Source: Nemertoderma westbladi (lineage: Eukaryota > Xenacoelomorpha > Nemertodermatida > Nemertodermatidae). From it: DNA of 37,943 nt. Below, in pieces: positions 8,222-18,300 of this stretch; the first letter of the stretch is position 1, and every line of letters begins with the position of its first letter. A program made the translations under genes and the position numbers. The notes below the pieces were generated by a model that saw nothing but the letters and a program-made list of their open reading frames with translations, had not been told where the DNA came from and did no database searches. Location: contig JAUCBJ010005365.1 in assembly GCA_032718475.1 (NCBI GenBank), positions 1 to 37,943 of the forward strand, given 5' to 3'.

Positions 8222-9934
8222 TTAGTTTATATCCACAGCATCTAGCTTTATCTTTTTCTGTTCTATTGGAGGATAGTGAGCTAATTTTCGTTTTATAATT
8301 TCCATCGAATATCTTTTAGAGACGTTGGGGGAATCATTAGGGTGAAATAGATTGAGGTGGATCTGCTTGGGGAGGAAAACTGCATCTTTTAGTATGCGTT
8401 TGAGAAAGTTGATGCAACACTCAACAGCATAGTTTGAAGGTAGGGTTAATTTCTTTGTTGTCTTCAGGTTGACAATAATTGTTTCTGATGGTGTATGTTG
8501 AATGTGTATAAGGGGGGTGAGATAGTAATGGGAGGAAGTGGATTGTTGAATGAGATGAAAGTTGGAGAAATCACTCGCTTTTATATTTAAACCATCGGTA
8601 AACTGAAACGTAGTTGATTTCAAATATTTTTTGATGACAGGCCATATGGCAACATAAGCTTCACCTTTGAATGAATAAATGAAAGCCGCTACTGATTCGT
8701 ATAAATTAAGACACTGGTGATTAGGTAGTTGTAGTTGCTTTGGTTCATAATCACTATTGTTAGCCAATGACTTTAGTTCAGAGAGTGCTTCTCGGGCGCG
8801 ATCTGTATTGTCAATAGAGAACATGTAGTCATAGCGTCTGTCAGAAATTTCGAGGGTTTCGCAGCTGTAAGCGGTATAAATTTTTATTCGATCTGAAATT
8901 AATTCTTCGTGGTTGACTTCATCGTAGCATTCGTATCCTTCGACCGCAGAATCGAACCATGAAATTTTAAGAAGTTCATTTCTCATGAGTAAAATTGCAT
9001 CTCTTGTGGAAACAATAACTTTGTTTGAATCAACCTCAACTCCGCTCGCGATTGCAATGTTTCTTTTATTATTAATATTTGTGATATAACCAAAAGTAGA
9101 ACTATCGAAAGAAACATAGTTCTCTGACTCTAAGACAATGTGCGAGATTGGATTGATGTAAAGACGACAAATGTTTATATAATGTTGTAGTAAAGCAACC
9201 GCAGTGTCTGAGATGGTTAACCAACCCCCATCTACTGTATCTTCTAGTTGTATTAAATCAATAGGTTTCAGTGGGGATGTTTTCGAATAACGAACAACTT
9301 TAAAATTAAAACCAAAATAATGTGCTTTGCTGTTGTTGTAGAAACAGGTTATTTCATTCAATTGTTCAATAAAAGTTAGTACATCATATCCAAACAGTTT
9401 GAAGAAACGAGATTCATCTTTGAGGGGATGAATCGAGGCGTTCCAAATAATTAAAAGAATTGAGTTTGAAATATTATGAAAATCAAACAGACACTCATCA
9501 ACAAAAAAGGAAGCTTTGAGTGTTGACATACCAAGGAGCTTGTTTGCAGATTCTTGTGTTACATTGCTGTGGATATATTCAACAACCGGTTGAGGTATTA
9601 CAAATGTTTCTAGCGAGGTTGTCAGATTGAACATTATATTCGATTCTGATTTGTGCAGTTTGAAACCATGGTTTGCGGAATGAAATTTATCATTATTTAG
9701 AGTTTGATATTGACCATCCTTCAACTCAAAGCAGGATCGTAGAATGAAATGTGCATAATTTGCTGGAATGAGTTGGGGTTGGTTAGATGAAGTGGTAACC
9801 GTCATTGGAAAGCGTTTGTTCGAAGGATCAAAATATAAACCGAATGAGTTGTCTGAGAGAGATATTTGATTTTCGTTGGAAACAATTTTTACTTGAGGGA
9901 AGTTGAACTTTTGAAGGAGTTGAGCTTGAGCCAT
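8222..9934 (-). CDS. Orphan Polinton-associated protein, 570 residues, intact
   Basis: An uninterrupted 570-codon frame on the opposite strand, convergent with the capsid-protease cluster. It begins 'MAQAQLLQKFNF', has no signal peptide or obvious membrane helix, is rich in Ser/Asn/Ile, contains scattered Cys/His without a clear zinc pattern, and ends in a basic patch ('IIKRKLAHYPPIEQKKIKLD') that could be a nuclear localisation signal. I do not recognise a family or catalytic motif. Its position within the provirus suggests an element gene (a structural, tail-like or DNA-associated role are all possible). Unlike most neighbours it has no frameshift over 1.7 kb, which is notable in a decayed element. 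Function unknown. Confidence 0.72.
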   Translation of the reverse strand: MAQAQLLQKFNFPQVKIVSNENQISLSDNSFGLYFDPSNKRFPMTVTTSSNQPQLIPANYAHFILRSCFELKDGQYQTLNNDKFHSANHGFKLHKSESNIMFNLTTSLETFVIPQPVVEYIHSNVTQESANKLLGMSTLKASFFVDECLFDFHNISNSILLIIWNASIHPLKDESRFFKLFGYDVLTFIEQLNEITCFYNNSKAHYFGFNFKVVRYSKTSPLKPIDLIQLEDTVDGGWLTISDTAVALLQHYINICRLYINPISHIVLESENYVSFDSSTFGYITNINNKRNIAIASGVEVDSNKVIVSTRDAILLMRNELLKISWFDSAVEGYECYDEVNHEELISDRIKIYTAYSCETLEISDRRYDYMFSIDNTDRAREALSELKSLANNSDYEPKQLQLPNHQCLNLYESVAAFIYSFKGEAYVAIWPVIKKYLKSTTFQFTDGLNIKASDFSNFHLIQQSTSSHYYLTPLIHIQHTPSETIIVNLKTTKKLTLPSNYAVECCINFLKRILKDAVFLPKQIHLNLFHPNDSPNVSKRYSMEIIKRKLAHYPPIEQKKIKLDAVDIN

Positions 9935-10704
9935 CTTGAAGAAAATATAATATTATGAATAACAATAAATGTATTATAACTTTAAATAAAAAGTAAAATG
10001 GTCAATAATATTTTTGTAAGTAAAGTTCAAAGCGATGGATGGGGGTTTATAAGGGAAAGGGTAACCAATGAAAATAAAAGTGAAGCTTGTGGGTACCAAT
10101 AGAAATAAAAAAGAGAGAGAGAGAGACGTGCTATTGGATTGAGGGAATAATAAACACATTTCATTGGGTTCATTAAATGTAAAACCATAGTTAGGATGGG
10201 AAATGGGGTGAATTGAGAAGCGGGGAGTGCGCTGGAGAAAAGTGTATGTAATGAATGGGCTGCTGCATCAGAATGGGTATGCTAATTAATGTTAAACTAC
10301 AGTATCTGAACAAATATTTTAGGCATGGTATGCGTGAGGGGTTATGCATTACTTCAAACAAAAAACTACAGTAACTAGTATAGAGAAGGTTGGGGGTTAA
10401 TTTGACATATGGTTTTTTTGGGGGTATTGGCTTTGTCAATGAGCTAATACGCGCGCAGGCTGCTTCGCAACACAATGCGAAAGAATGCAATCTATTGCAA
10501 GACCAGATGTTTATTCTAATTTCTCTGGCGAATTGACAATGGTTTGCATGATAACAAAGCTGGAGTTTAAATAATTTAAAATGTGTGGCAGGCCCACGTT
10601 GACATAGAGTATAACTCAACATGGGATTCCGTGGGATGCTTAATCCTTCACGCATGCCATACCAAAAACTATGGTCCTGTTTGAAATGTTGAGGTGGACC
10701 TTTC
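9935..10704. other. Intergenic stretch of the Polinton, divergent promoters expected
   Basis: This lies between the minus-strand 570-residue gene and the plus-strand CHHC gene, so both should be transcribed outwards from it. It contains a (GA)n run near 10113-10126 and AT-rich DNA next to the minus-strand start. A 154-codon open stretch on the minus strand (10191-10655) has composition of translated non-coding DNA and I do not call it. Confidence 0.5.
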
Positions 10705-10714
10705 TATATAAATA
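10705..10714 (+). promoter_or_regulatory. TATA box (TATATAAATA) of the CHHC gene
   Basis: A strong eukaryotic TATA sequence lies 108 bp upstream of the ATG at 10813. About 30 bp downstream is 'gatcattatc', which could serve as an initiator. This supports the short downstream ORF as a transcribed gene with its own promoter. Confidence 0.55.
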
Positions 10715-10812
10715 AAACCATGTAAAGTTAGATCATTATCTCTAAAAAACATTAAGTGAAGTTTTTCAAAGTTTTTTAAAAGTAAATCTTAATAAATTTG
10801 TCTTTTGTTACT

Positions 10813-11136
10813 ATGGAGTACTTTATATGCCCGTATGATGCCACGCACCGGATTCATTCGGAGAAATACGTCAAACATCTAAGAAAATGCCGCAAGAACT
10901 TTTCCGACCAAAAAATGGTTCAGTGTCCCTTTGAAGTTGCGCACAGCTTTAGAGGAGCTGAAAAGGACCACCATCTACGATTTTGTGAATACCGGAACAG
11001 GAACTCAATTTTTGAGATATTAAAAGAAGAGAAAAAAGAGAAAAAAGTAGAGAAGAAGGAGAAGAAATTGAATGTTCGATGGCGTGGGGAGAAGAGGTGT
11101 GGGATTGATGTGATGATGCGATTCTCCGCACTCTAG
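10813..11136 (+). CDS. GTSF1-like protein with two CHHC zinc fingers
   Basis: A 107-residue protein with two tandem fingers of exact form C-x5-H-x9-H-x3-C: 'CPYDATHRIHSEKYVKHLRKC' is too long to quote fully, but it starts CPYDATH and ends KHLRKC (residues 6-26), and the second starts CPFEVAH and ends HHLRFC (about 39-59). This is the U11-48K/TRM13/GTSF1 finger family (Pfam zf-U11-48K); two adjacent fingers near the N-terminus, with CPY and CPF openings and a 'CRKN' step, fit GTSF1/Asterix best. GTSF1 proteins bind RNA and help PIWI proteins silence transposons. After the fingers comes a Lys/Glu-rich segment ('EEKKEKKVEKKEKK') and a tail derived from a tandem repeat; the acidic, aromatic C-terminus of typical GTSF1 is not seen. 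ATG at 10813 is chosen as the first ATG in frame. It is adjacent to, and probably inside, the Polinton. Confidence 0.82.
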   Translation: MEYFICPYDATHRIHSEKYVKHLRKCRKNFSDQKMVQCPFEVAHSFRGAEKDHHLRFCEYRNRNSIFEILKEEKKEKKVEKKEKKLNVRWRGEKRCGIDVMMRFSAL

Positions 11137-11255
11137 TATAAATTGTTATGTAATTATAATTGGATGTCCGGTGGTGTGGGGAGAAGAGGTGTGGGATTGA
11201 TGTGATGATGCGATTCTCTGCACTCTAGTATAAATTGTTGTGTAATTATAATTGG
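11084..11255 (+). repeat. Two direct repeats spaced 92 bp
   Basis: A ~78-bp segment starting 'gtggggagaagaggtgtggg' occurs at 11084 and again at 11176 with only a few differences. The first copy supplies the last ~17 codons and stop of the CHHC gene. It may mark the subterminal region of the Polinton. Confidence 0.85.
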
Positions 11256-11552
11256 TGTATAAATTGTATGTACGGTGCAGCCATGTATATTAGGCCGGAG
11301 CTTTCAAATATAAATTTTGGATCTCAGCACTGTACAAGCAGGATATATGGTTTTAAACTATGCCGATTCCAAATCTGATATCCGTTTCACCTGAAAATCT
11401 GACCAACCTATGCAGAATTGGAAAATAAAAAAATTAAAATTTTGCGAAAAATACAAATTTTTATTAAAATTTCATAGTAAACACCATGCACTATATCATA
11501 CTGATGACTATTAGAGTTTGTATAAAACAATAATTTATGCTCCATTTATTAC
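11256..11552. other. Non-coding spacer
   Basis: AT-rich spacer between the presumed right end of the Polinton and the minus-strand multicopy gene. Nothing recognisable beyond short A/T runs. Confidence 0.4.
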
Positions 11553-12101
11553 TTAAAATACAGATTTGAAGTCTCTCTTTGTTTCAAACTTATGCATGAC
11601 TGAGCGCCCATGGAATGTCCCTAGTATGTCCCGATGGCGTTTTTTGTAACCAAATACTCTTCCAGAAACTTCAGTTACAACCTTTACTGTCCGTTCTACA
11701 CTTTGAGTATGGCAGGGGAAACGAGGAATATGAGGACAAGGAGGTGATGCCATTTGAGACCATTCCCTAAGTGTTTCAGTTGGTATATGCTTGGTTATAG
11801 GTGGCTCTGTTCGGTCCTCTCCTTGCCATGAAATAATATCCTCATATGATTTAGCTGAAAAATTGAGCTTGGGGACTTGGAATTGTCTCTGAGGAATCAA
11901 TCTGCTCCGTGCTCTCAAAATTCTCACAAAAGCAAGTCGCCGAATATAAACTCTCTCATCAGCTAGCATTGACAGGAGTAAGTTTTCAGAATGGCAAGAG
12001 AAAGCATTACGCTGCAGAGACTTCTTCAAAATCTTAAGTTCTTCTTCAGGCAGTTGCAATTGCAGGGTGAGGCTAACCAGAGTGAAGAAATTACGAGGTG
12101 C
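11553..12101 (-). pseudogene. Exon 3 of the multicopy transposase-like gene
   Basis: 183 codons including the stop, open after the AG acceptor; begins 'APRNFFTLVSL' and contains 'RNAFSCHSENLLLSML', 'DERVYIRRLAFVRILRAR' and the 'FPCHTQSVERTVK' signature. The Met at 12059 is internal and not a start. Confidence 0.65.
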
Positions 12102-12209
12102 CTGAGTTATATGTGAGTTATTTTTTATTGTAAACCATGCAATTGCATAAACCCTGACAATGAAATTGGCTATCGATATGACATGTTAGGTTGGTGAATA
12201 TGTGCTTAC

Positions 12210-13198
12210 ATAAAGTCTCAGTATCCGGTTTGCAAATGTCACCCATTGTGAATGACTCAGTGTTCCAGGAGACGACTTAGCCAGTTCTGGATCAATAATG
12301 CCAGTGTTAACAGCTTTCACAATTTTGTATAAATATAGTTGGTCACTGCTGAGTTCCTTTTTATCGACATCAGGAAATTCATGAGAAAGTATAGGAACAA
12401 AAGCAACTATAGGTCTTAATTCACAATTAGATAGCTGCTTTCCTATGGTACCACTGAAAGACTTTGGACCTGTTGTTGCGCCTTCATCAACATGTACAAA
12501 ATACGCTCGCAGTGGAAGTTCAACAAGATGCAACTGGCAAATTATCCATTGTAAAGGACGTCCTAGTGAGATTTCCAGCCTCCTTATAATACCTGTATGA
12601 ATTCCAACGTTAACTGCAGTACCATCGGAACCAGCTCCAACAACCCTCTCTGCATCAAAGTAAGGCAGTATAAGATTGGTGATGGTAGCTGATTTCCCAT
12701 CAGCTGGTGTGATGTGGTCGAGGTACTGTGAGCATGGTTATTCAACTATAGATATATGTTCTTCAACTAAAATAGATTGTCTCTTGTTGATCATTGTTCG
12801 GGTTTTGTCCTTACAGCCATCAAAATAGATGGCTGTTAAGTTTGGATGTTTTGCAGCTGATATTTCCTCCATTACAAAGTTTTTGGCACGGCGAACCGAT
12901 CCACTACACCATCATTCTCATGTCCAAAATCAATCAATGTTGCAGAAGCTATTGCAGCAGCAGCTCTCTCAGAAACACCATACCGAATAGTTTGAAGATC
13001 TACATTGTGCAATTTGATTGTGCGATCACAATATGTTGAATGAGATACTGATGGGCATTCAAAGTCAACATCTTGACTTGTTTCGAGTTTTCTCCTCTTT
13101 ATGTCGATTTCATCATTAGTTTCAGAACTTTCTGATGCGGTATCATGGACTACAGTTGGATTGGAAATAGCAGATAATGCTGATGTTGAGGCCTGTCT
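12210..13198 (-). pseudogene. Exon 2 of the multicopy transposase-like gene (frameshift and stop)
   Basis: Starts after an AG acceptor with 'RQASTSALSA'. The frame breaks near 12890, where the reading moves by one to continue with 'RRAKNFVMEEI', and a TAA at 12738-12740 interrupts it just before 'PCSQYLDHITP'. Downstream the frame is open to 'NRILRLY' and the GTAAGC donor. Confidence 0.65.
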
Positions 13199-13639
13199 CT
13201 GTAAAAAAATTTTAATTTTTTATTAATTGAATATATTTTTTATACATGTCAATAATTTATTATACTTTCGCTCCAACATACTACAAACTATTGTCTCAGA
13301 AACTTTCAAATAATAATTTATGAGGCTGACACACAATGCATCATTTCATTATGTATCATTAAAATTGTAAATATAAATGGGTTGACAAATATCTAAAGGC
13401 ATCATTTAGATGAAAATGAATTAAGTTATACAAACATGCTAAAAAGAAACATTAATATATAATTATTATTTTATATATGTTACCTCTATTTCAGAACACT
13501 CTACCAAAAATGTCTCAAAAATAATACAAAAAAGTATGGTTAAAATATTTTCCTTATCTCAGAATATATTTTTGAATAGTTTTTATAACAAAAATACCTA
13601 TTTTCAGAGATAAAATAAATATATTATATTGAGTACATA

Positions 13640-13657
13640 CCCCCCCCCCCCCCCCCC
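13640..13657 (+). repeat. Poly-C tract (C18)
   Basis: Uninterrupted run of 18 C followed by a C-rich segment to about 13681, within an intron of the multicopy gene. One of eight long G/C runs in this AT-rich window. Confidence 0.95.
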
Positions 13658-13712
13658 ACCCCTACCCCCACCCCCTCCCCCCAACTGGTATTCATAAGGA
13701 TGTTTAACGAAC

Positions 13713-14198
13713 CTGTTCATAAGATTTGCGTTTTATTCGCTGGTTGATTAAACGTGATTCATTCACATCCACTTTGCCAATCTGTAATTGCTGTACTGTC
13801 CGCTGATCGATAAGAAAATCACGCTCGATTTTTGGGACCTTTATCTTGCAGTTACAAAGAAAAACGTTAATGCATCTACATGAACAAACATCAAACAAAG
13901 TTGACAGCATTGTCAGAAAGTCATCTCTCTTCAAATTTCCTCTTAAAATTTTAGCACCTGCTGCGATGTAATCCTTAGTAATTCGTCGTACTACACTGCT
14001 TTCAACAATAGTTGGAATGGATGCTTTTCTCCACACTTTGATAACATCAAGTGCTGTGTTTCTAATTGCTACAACTTTGGATTCATGGACATAATGATCC
14101 TCGTAGCACCTAACCACATCATGTCCAGTCGGTAAGACATTTCCAGGCAATGGTGATGGACTACCAAATAGAGGGTGACATGTTGAACGAGTATTCAT
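13713..14198 (-). pseudogene. Exon 1 of the multicopy transposase-like gene
   Basis: 162 open codons from ATG 14198 to a GT donor at 13712. Contains the 'KVWRKASIPTIVESSVVRRI' block, a cluster of six Cys around 'CSCRCINVFLCNCK' that may bind metal, and 'ERDFLIDQRTVQ'. Confidence 0.65.
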
Positions 14199-15052
14199 TA
14201 TAAAACCTCATACAAATACTATTTATAATTGCATATAACTGAAATTAATATTACAGCAATGGGGTAGAAGGCCTATAATTAATATCAATCACAATAACAA
14301 TCCTAAATTAACGGAGTAATGAAGGTTTAGGACATCAACCTGATAAACTAGAAGATCAATATTAGATATTCTTAACTTAGGGTTTGGGCTCAATGGCACT
14401 CCAGTGTTTAAACAGCTAAAAGCTGTCTAAACATAAATATTTTAAATATTTTACCTAAATATTTTACTTATACCAGCAATACTGCACCAGTCTGCCAGTA
14501 CAATTTCCTGGTACCAGTACACAATTAGAATCCCTATTACAGTATTAATATTCCTTTAAAAATCAAATAATAGTAAAAATATCTCTGATGCCTAAATCTA
14601 CTCTGCATTTGAGTCCACACTTACACTTAATATTACCTACAGTATTTGCTTATTCCCAATACCGGTATTCAAATTACAATCAGGATAGACCTACAATTTT
14701 ATGTAGGCCTTCTGGTTGTTAGTAAATCACAAAATGTTTGTTTGATTCAGGTAATTTGAATTTCCCGGGCTTTTATATTACATTTTTGAATAAATTTCTG
14801 ATACCTAAAATTGGCAGAAAATGGAGGAATATCGCAAATTTAAATCATTTATTCTGCTATACTTACTTTAGATCTTATTCAAAATTATTACTGACATATC
14901 AAATGTGACATGTTGTGGCTACTTTTTGTGCTTGTACAAGAAAATTGGAATGAATACACCGGCCTATTGTGGTGTATCAGAATGTTGGTTTCAAAATATG
15001 ATTTGAACATTCACATTGACAGAAAATATCCGATGAAATATTTTATGTTTAC
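14199..15052. other. Intergenic, no gene seen
   Basis: AT-rich sequence without coding similarity. Additional 3' exons of the glutaminase gene on the minus strand could be hidden here, but I found no match to the C-terminal ankyrin region. Confidence 0.4.
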
Positions 15053-15277
15053 CTGTGTTTTAAATATGTAATGTAGTAGGACAATATGATAATGCTCACC
15101 ATATCAACCGACCCTATTGGGGCTCGAACCCGGTACCTAGGTTTCAAACTTCCGGTTATCATCAGGAAGTTTGAAACCTAGGTACCGGGTTCGAGCCCCA
15201 ATAGGGTCGCTTGATATTTTTCGCCATGGAGAGCATTATCATACTGTCCTACTACATTATATATTCAAAACACACAA
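15053..15277. mobile_element. Fold-back element with 45-bp perfect inner arms and a tRNA-like B box
   Basis: The inner arms 15109-15153 and 15165-15209 are perfect inverted repeats with an 11-base loop; outer arms extend with mismatches to about 15053 and 15277. Each inner arm contains 'gggttcgagcccc', matching the RNA polymerase III B box, so the arm probably derives from a tRNA-related SINE. A 14-bp direct repeat 'ttacctgtgtttta' flanks the element (about 15049 and 15296). Confidence 0.85.
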
Positions 15278-15298
15278 CGATTTACTTATTATTATTAC

Positions 15299-15394
15299 CT
15301 GTGTTTTATACTTCGGCAACTTGGGGTCCATCTTCTTGGAAACATGTTTCGCTAAATCGTCGAAAACATGAAAAGCGAATGTCCCAACCAGTTG
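15299..15394 (-). CDS. GLS: Glutaminase exon 10 (end of catalytic domain)
   Basis: 96 bp with acceptor GCAG; encodes '[19 protein letters not shown]' and ends 'KYKTQ' at a GTAATA donor. If the donor is not used, translation continues 13 codons into the adjacent fold-back element and stops at 15257-15259. In vertebrates this is about where GLS isoforms diverge, so either end is plausible. Confidence 0.85.
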
Positions 15395-18300
15395 CTGCAA
15401 TGTAAAAATAGAGGATTAATCAATATAAAGCAGGACAGATTGGTCAAAAGTAATTTACAGCAAAACTAGTCCCTAAAGATGACACTTAAAAGGGTTCTGC
15501 ATAACCATAATTTGAGGAGGAATGTTGTGGAACACTATCAAAATATTACCTTAAGTCATCGCAGAAACAATTAACTAATGCCATAAAAACTGCAGCCACT
15601 TATCCAACAAAAAGAAATAAAACCCTTGGTTCGATAATGAGTGCAAATCCAAGAAATCTGAAATTCAACACTCACATACCCGTCATACTCACATACATGT
15701 CCAGGAATATAGTGTCTTTATTACGGTACATTACGAAGAGTCGCAGAAAACTGATATAAATACTGTACAAAGTTAAATAGCCCACCACAAATTGTGAATT
15801 ACTTAATTATGTTTACCTGACAGAATTTTATTCCTCTGACACTGTTACCGAGCTGATCTAATGGCGGACTCCATATGACAATCCCACAGAGTTTCGGTAT
15901 AACCAGAATAATAGCACCAGAAACAGCAGATTTACCGGGTAAGCCAACCTAAAAGGAAAATATTATATAGCCAACTGACTTACTTACTGTTTAAACCAAT
16001 TGCCTTTATTTATTCACATATCTCGCCGGAGATCGTGGGTTCGATCCCTGCACGGGTCCATGGTAGTTTCGTTTTGGCACAAATCCTTTAAATTGATTAG
16101 CCAAGGCGCTGATCTGCCTTGCATCATTAAATGATAGCTAATTGAGTTTCATCTGGGGAGTAAAGTTCTGGGGGGACCGCACTGGAAATAAGTCGTCAGA
16201 CTTTGTGCGTAATCCCTGGCCTAGCGGCCAAAGAAAATTTACTTTTTATTTACTTCATAACATTTATAGTACAGAGATACAGGCGGGGTATGCATGGTGG
16301 GATTTAAAGAACGCTGTCTGGGCTGCAATAGCAATACTTCTGCCTATTACTGTACGTGTACAATTCCCCTCTCTGGTTAGGCTACAGCAACAACTCCCAG
16401 CAGCTAGCAGCTCCACACCAGCGCAGCAGAGACTATGTTGACCAATAATGGGCAGGATTAAATTTGTACTCAATAATTGTGTTTCTATCATCATCATTGA
16501 GTCTATGGCAATTTTCGTATGGGGCTATTTTTCGAAATAAAGAAAAAGACACTTTGATAATTTTTTTCGAAACTTTTATTTCCACATCCTGGGGTTGAGC
16601 TTCGTCTATTGATATAACTTTCATTGACGTACGAATTATAGCTTCGGAGGAGTTCACCTGATATACATAGATACATAATACTGTACTTTTACAGTAAGAA
16701 GTCCTAACGGTCTTCTAATTATTTATCTGTGAAAGATAATTTTAAATTTCGAGGAAATTAAATTATTTTACATGGAAGTCTACGTAATGTTGTTTAAATT
16801 AACTAAATTTGTCATTTTTTGCTAGGACACCGGCTTAAGGGGAGGGGGGGGGGGGGGGGGGGGTATACCCCACCTCAGGTAAAATTTTCAAATTGTTTCA
16901 AATTATTTCACCTAGAGCAGAATTTAATGAGGATTACAAATCTGAAAACCGCTTAGTGAGACCTCTTTCCGAGTTATCACCGTTTTTCCGTATGACGGTC
17001 TGTCCGTCAAATTATAAGAAATGCAGAAGACCGACAGACAGAAAGAATAGACTAGATTCCATCAAAATTAAAACTGACATCGGAAATGAAATCAGTGTCC
17101 CCGAAAACCCCAGTAATGAACATTTTAGCTCGTTGGTGTGCATCCTTCGTGCCAGAAATAATTAACCAACCAAAACACAGACAGCCAATTTTGGCGGGAC
17201 GGTTTAAACTTTGGAGGGCATTTTCTCGGAATGACATTTTTCATTTTCAATTTTCTACTCCTCTGTAATTTTTCAACCAATTTTATTCGTGTTTAGCTCA
17301 TTCAAACGAGCTTTGGAAGCTCTTTAAAAGTTATCTTATGGAATTTTGATAAATATTACCATTTTTTCTAATTAGCCAATTTTAATTAAAAATATGATAA
17401 TTAATTAATTAAATCGCATCCCTTATCTCGCTTTCCACACGAGATTTTGAAAAATCCGGGTTCTTTCCATTTGCCTTTATAATCAACGACTCAACTCACA
17501 ACTCGATAAGGGAAATTTTTTCCCTTGGTTTTCTTAATGTTGACGGACATACCGTTTCGAGTGCACCAATTATGTAGGGAATAATATTATCAGCAGCTAT
17601 TTAATTAACCGCTCCAAACAATGTAAAATCCAATCAGAAGCCTTCATTTCGTATGTAATTTATGTTAAATTAATTTCTTAAAATATGTAGTAATAAAATA
17701 AATATGAGTACCGGAATAATATTACTCATTCTAAGGGAATATTACTAATGTAGTACATCAATCATTGCGACTTTACATATTGAAACAGATATTAGAATAT
17801 TCATAAGTAAAATATACAAAAAATATTTAACAAAAGTAGTAACAATCCTGTAATATCATACAGTATATTATGATTTCAACATGCGGTTGGTCTAGTGATA
17901 TTACTGGGCTTCCGCAATCCGTTAAACCGATAAGTTTGGATAGATTTCGTAGAGGATTGGCCGAATTATTAATAATTAGCAACAAGGCTACAGAATGACA
18001 AATCCACAGATACACCGATTTAGTTAGTGGTATGCTAAAACCATATGCTAAGCTCGCTTAATTTTGTGGCTCGCCCCACATAATAATTTAATTTCGGTTA
18101 ATTTTAACCAACAATACCAAAGTACTGTATCTTTGACATTTAATATGAAAGTGTAAAGAATTAATGTCAGCAGTTAATTAATTAACTGCTCCAAACAAAA
18201 TTTACTACGCTATTATATCGATCGTACAACCGTAAACTGTAAACAGATAATCTAATGTAATAAACAAATAAAATAAGAATACCGAAAAAATATTCTCATT

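Larger units (their letters stand above)
2703..11270 (+). mobile_element. Decayed Polinton/Maverick (adintovirus-like) provirus
   Basis: A contiguous gene set diagnostic of Polinton-type elements lies here: retroviral-like integrase with C-terminal chromodomain-like part, PX/penton-like genes, a basic pX/core-like protein, double-jelly-roll major capsid protein and adenain-type cysteine protease, plus two further genes. The left end is cut by a LINE. The right end is uncertain; a 92-bp-spaced direct repeat at 11084-11255 may be subterminal, and no terminal inverted repeat pair can be seen because the left end is missing. DNA polymerase B and the packaging ATPase are not found. Most virion genes carry frameshifts or insertions, so this copy cannot be autonomous. 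Confidence 0.88.
11553..14198 (-). pseudogene. Three-exon member of a multicopy invertebrate gene family, transposase-like, inactivated
   Basis: Three segments read in order on the minus strand with good splice sites and phase 0 joins: exon 1 14198-13713 (donor GTTCGT), exon 2 13198-12210 (donor GTAAGC), exon 3 12101-11553. Recognisable blocks are 'PLPGNVLPTGHDVVRCYEDH', a Cys-rich 'CSCRCINVFLCNC', 'FLIDQR', 'IYFDGCKDKT', 'GSDGTAVNVG', 'GRPLQWIICQLH', 'FSGTIGKQL', 'SPGTLSHSQW', 'NRILRLY', 'VPKLNFSAKSYEDII' and 'FPCHTQSVERTVKVVTE'. I recall this as a protein repeated many times in arthropod, cnidarian and mollusc genomes, without assigned function; two conserved Asp-containing motifs after strands look like an RNase H-type transposase, which is inference. 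Exon 2 carries a frameshift near 12890 and an in-frame stop at 12738-12740, so this copy is dead. Confidence 0.7.

Noticed and set aside
10191-10655. 154-codon minus-strand ORF in the Polinton spacer
   Set aside because: Irregular composition rich in Cys, His, Pro and Ser, no recognisable motif, and it runs across the region expected to hold the promoters.
16020-16080. Possible tRNA gene
   Set aside because: Only the T-arm/B box is present; no acceptor stem, D arm or anticodon arm precedes it.
17052-17268. Overlapping short ORFs on both strands near 17050-17270
   Set aside because: Intronic, mutually overlapping and without recognisable products.
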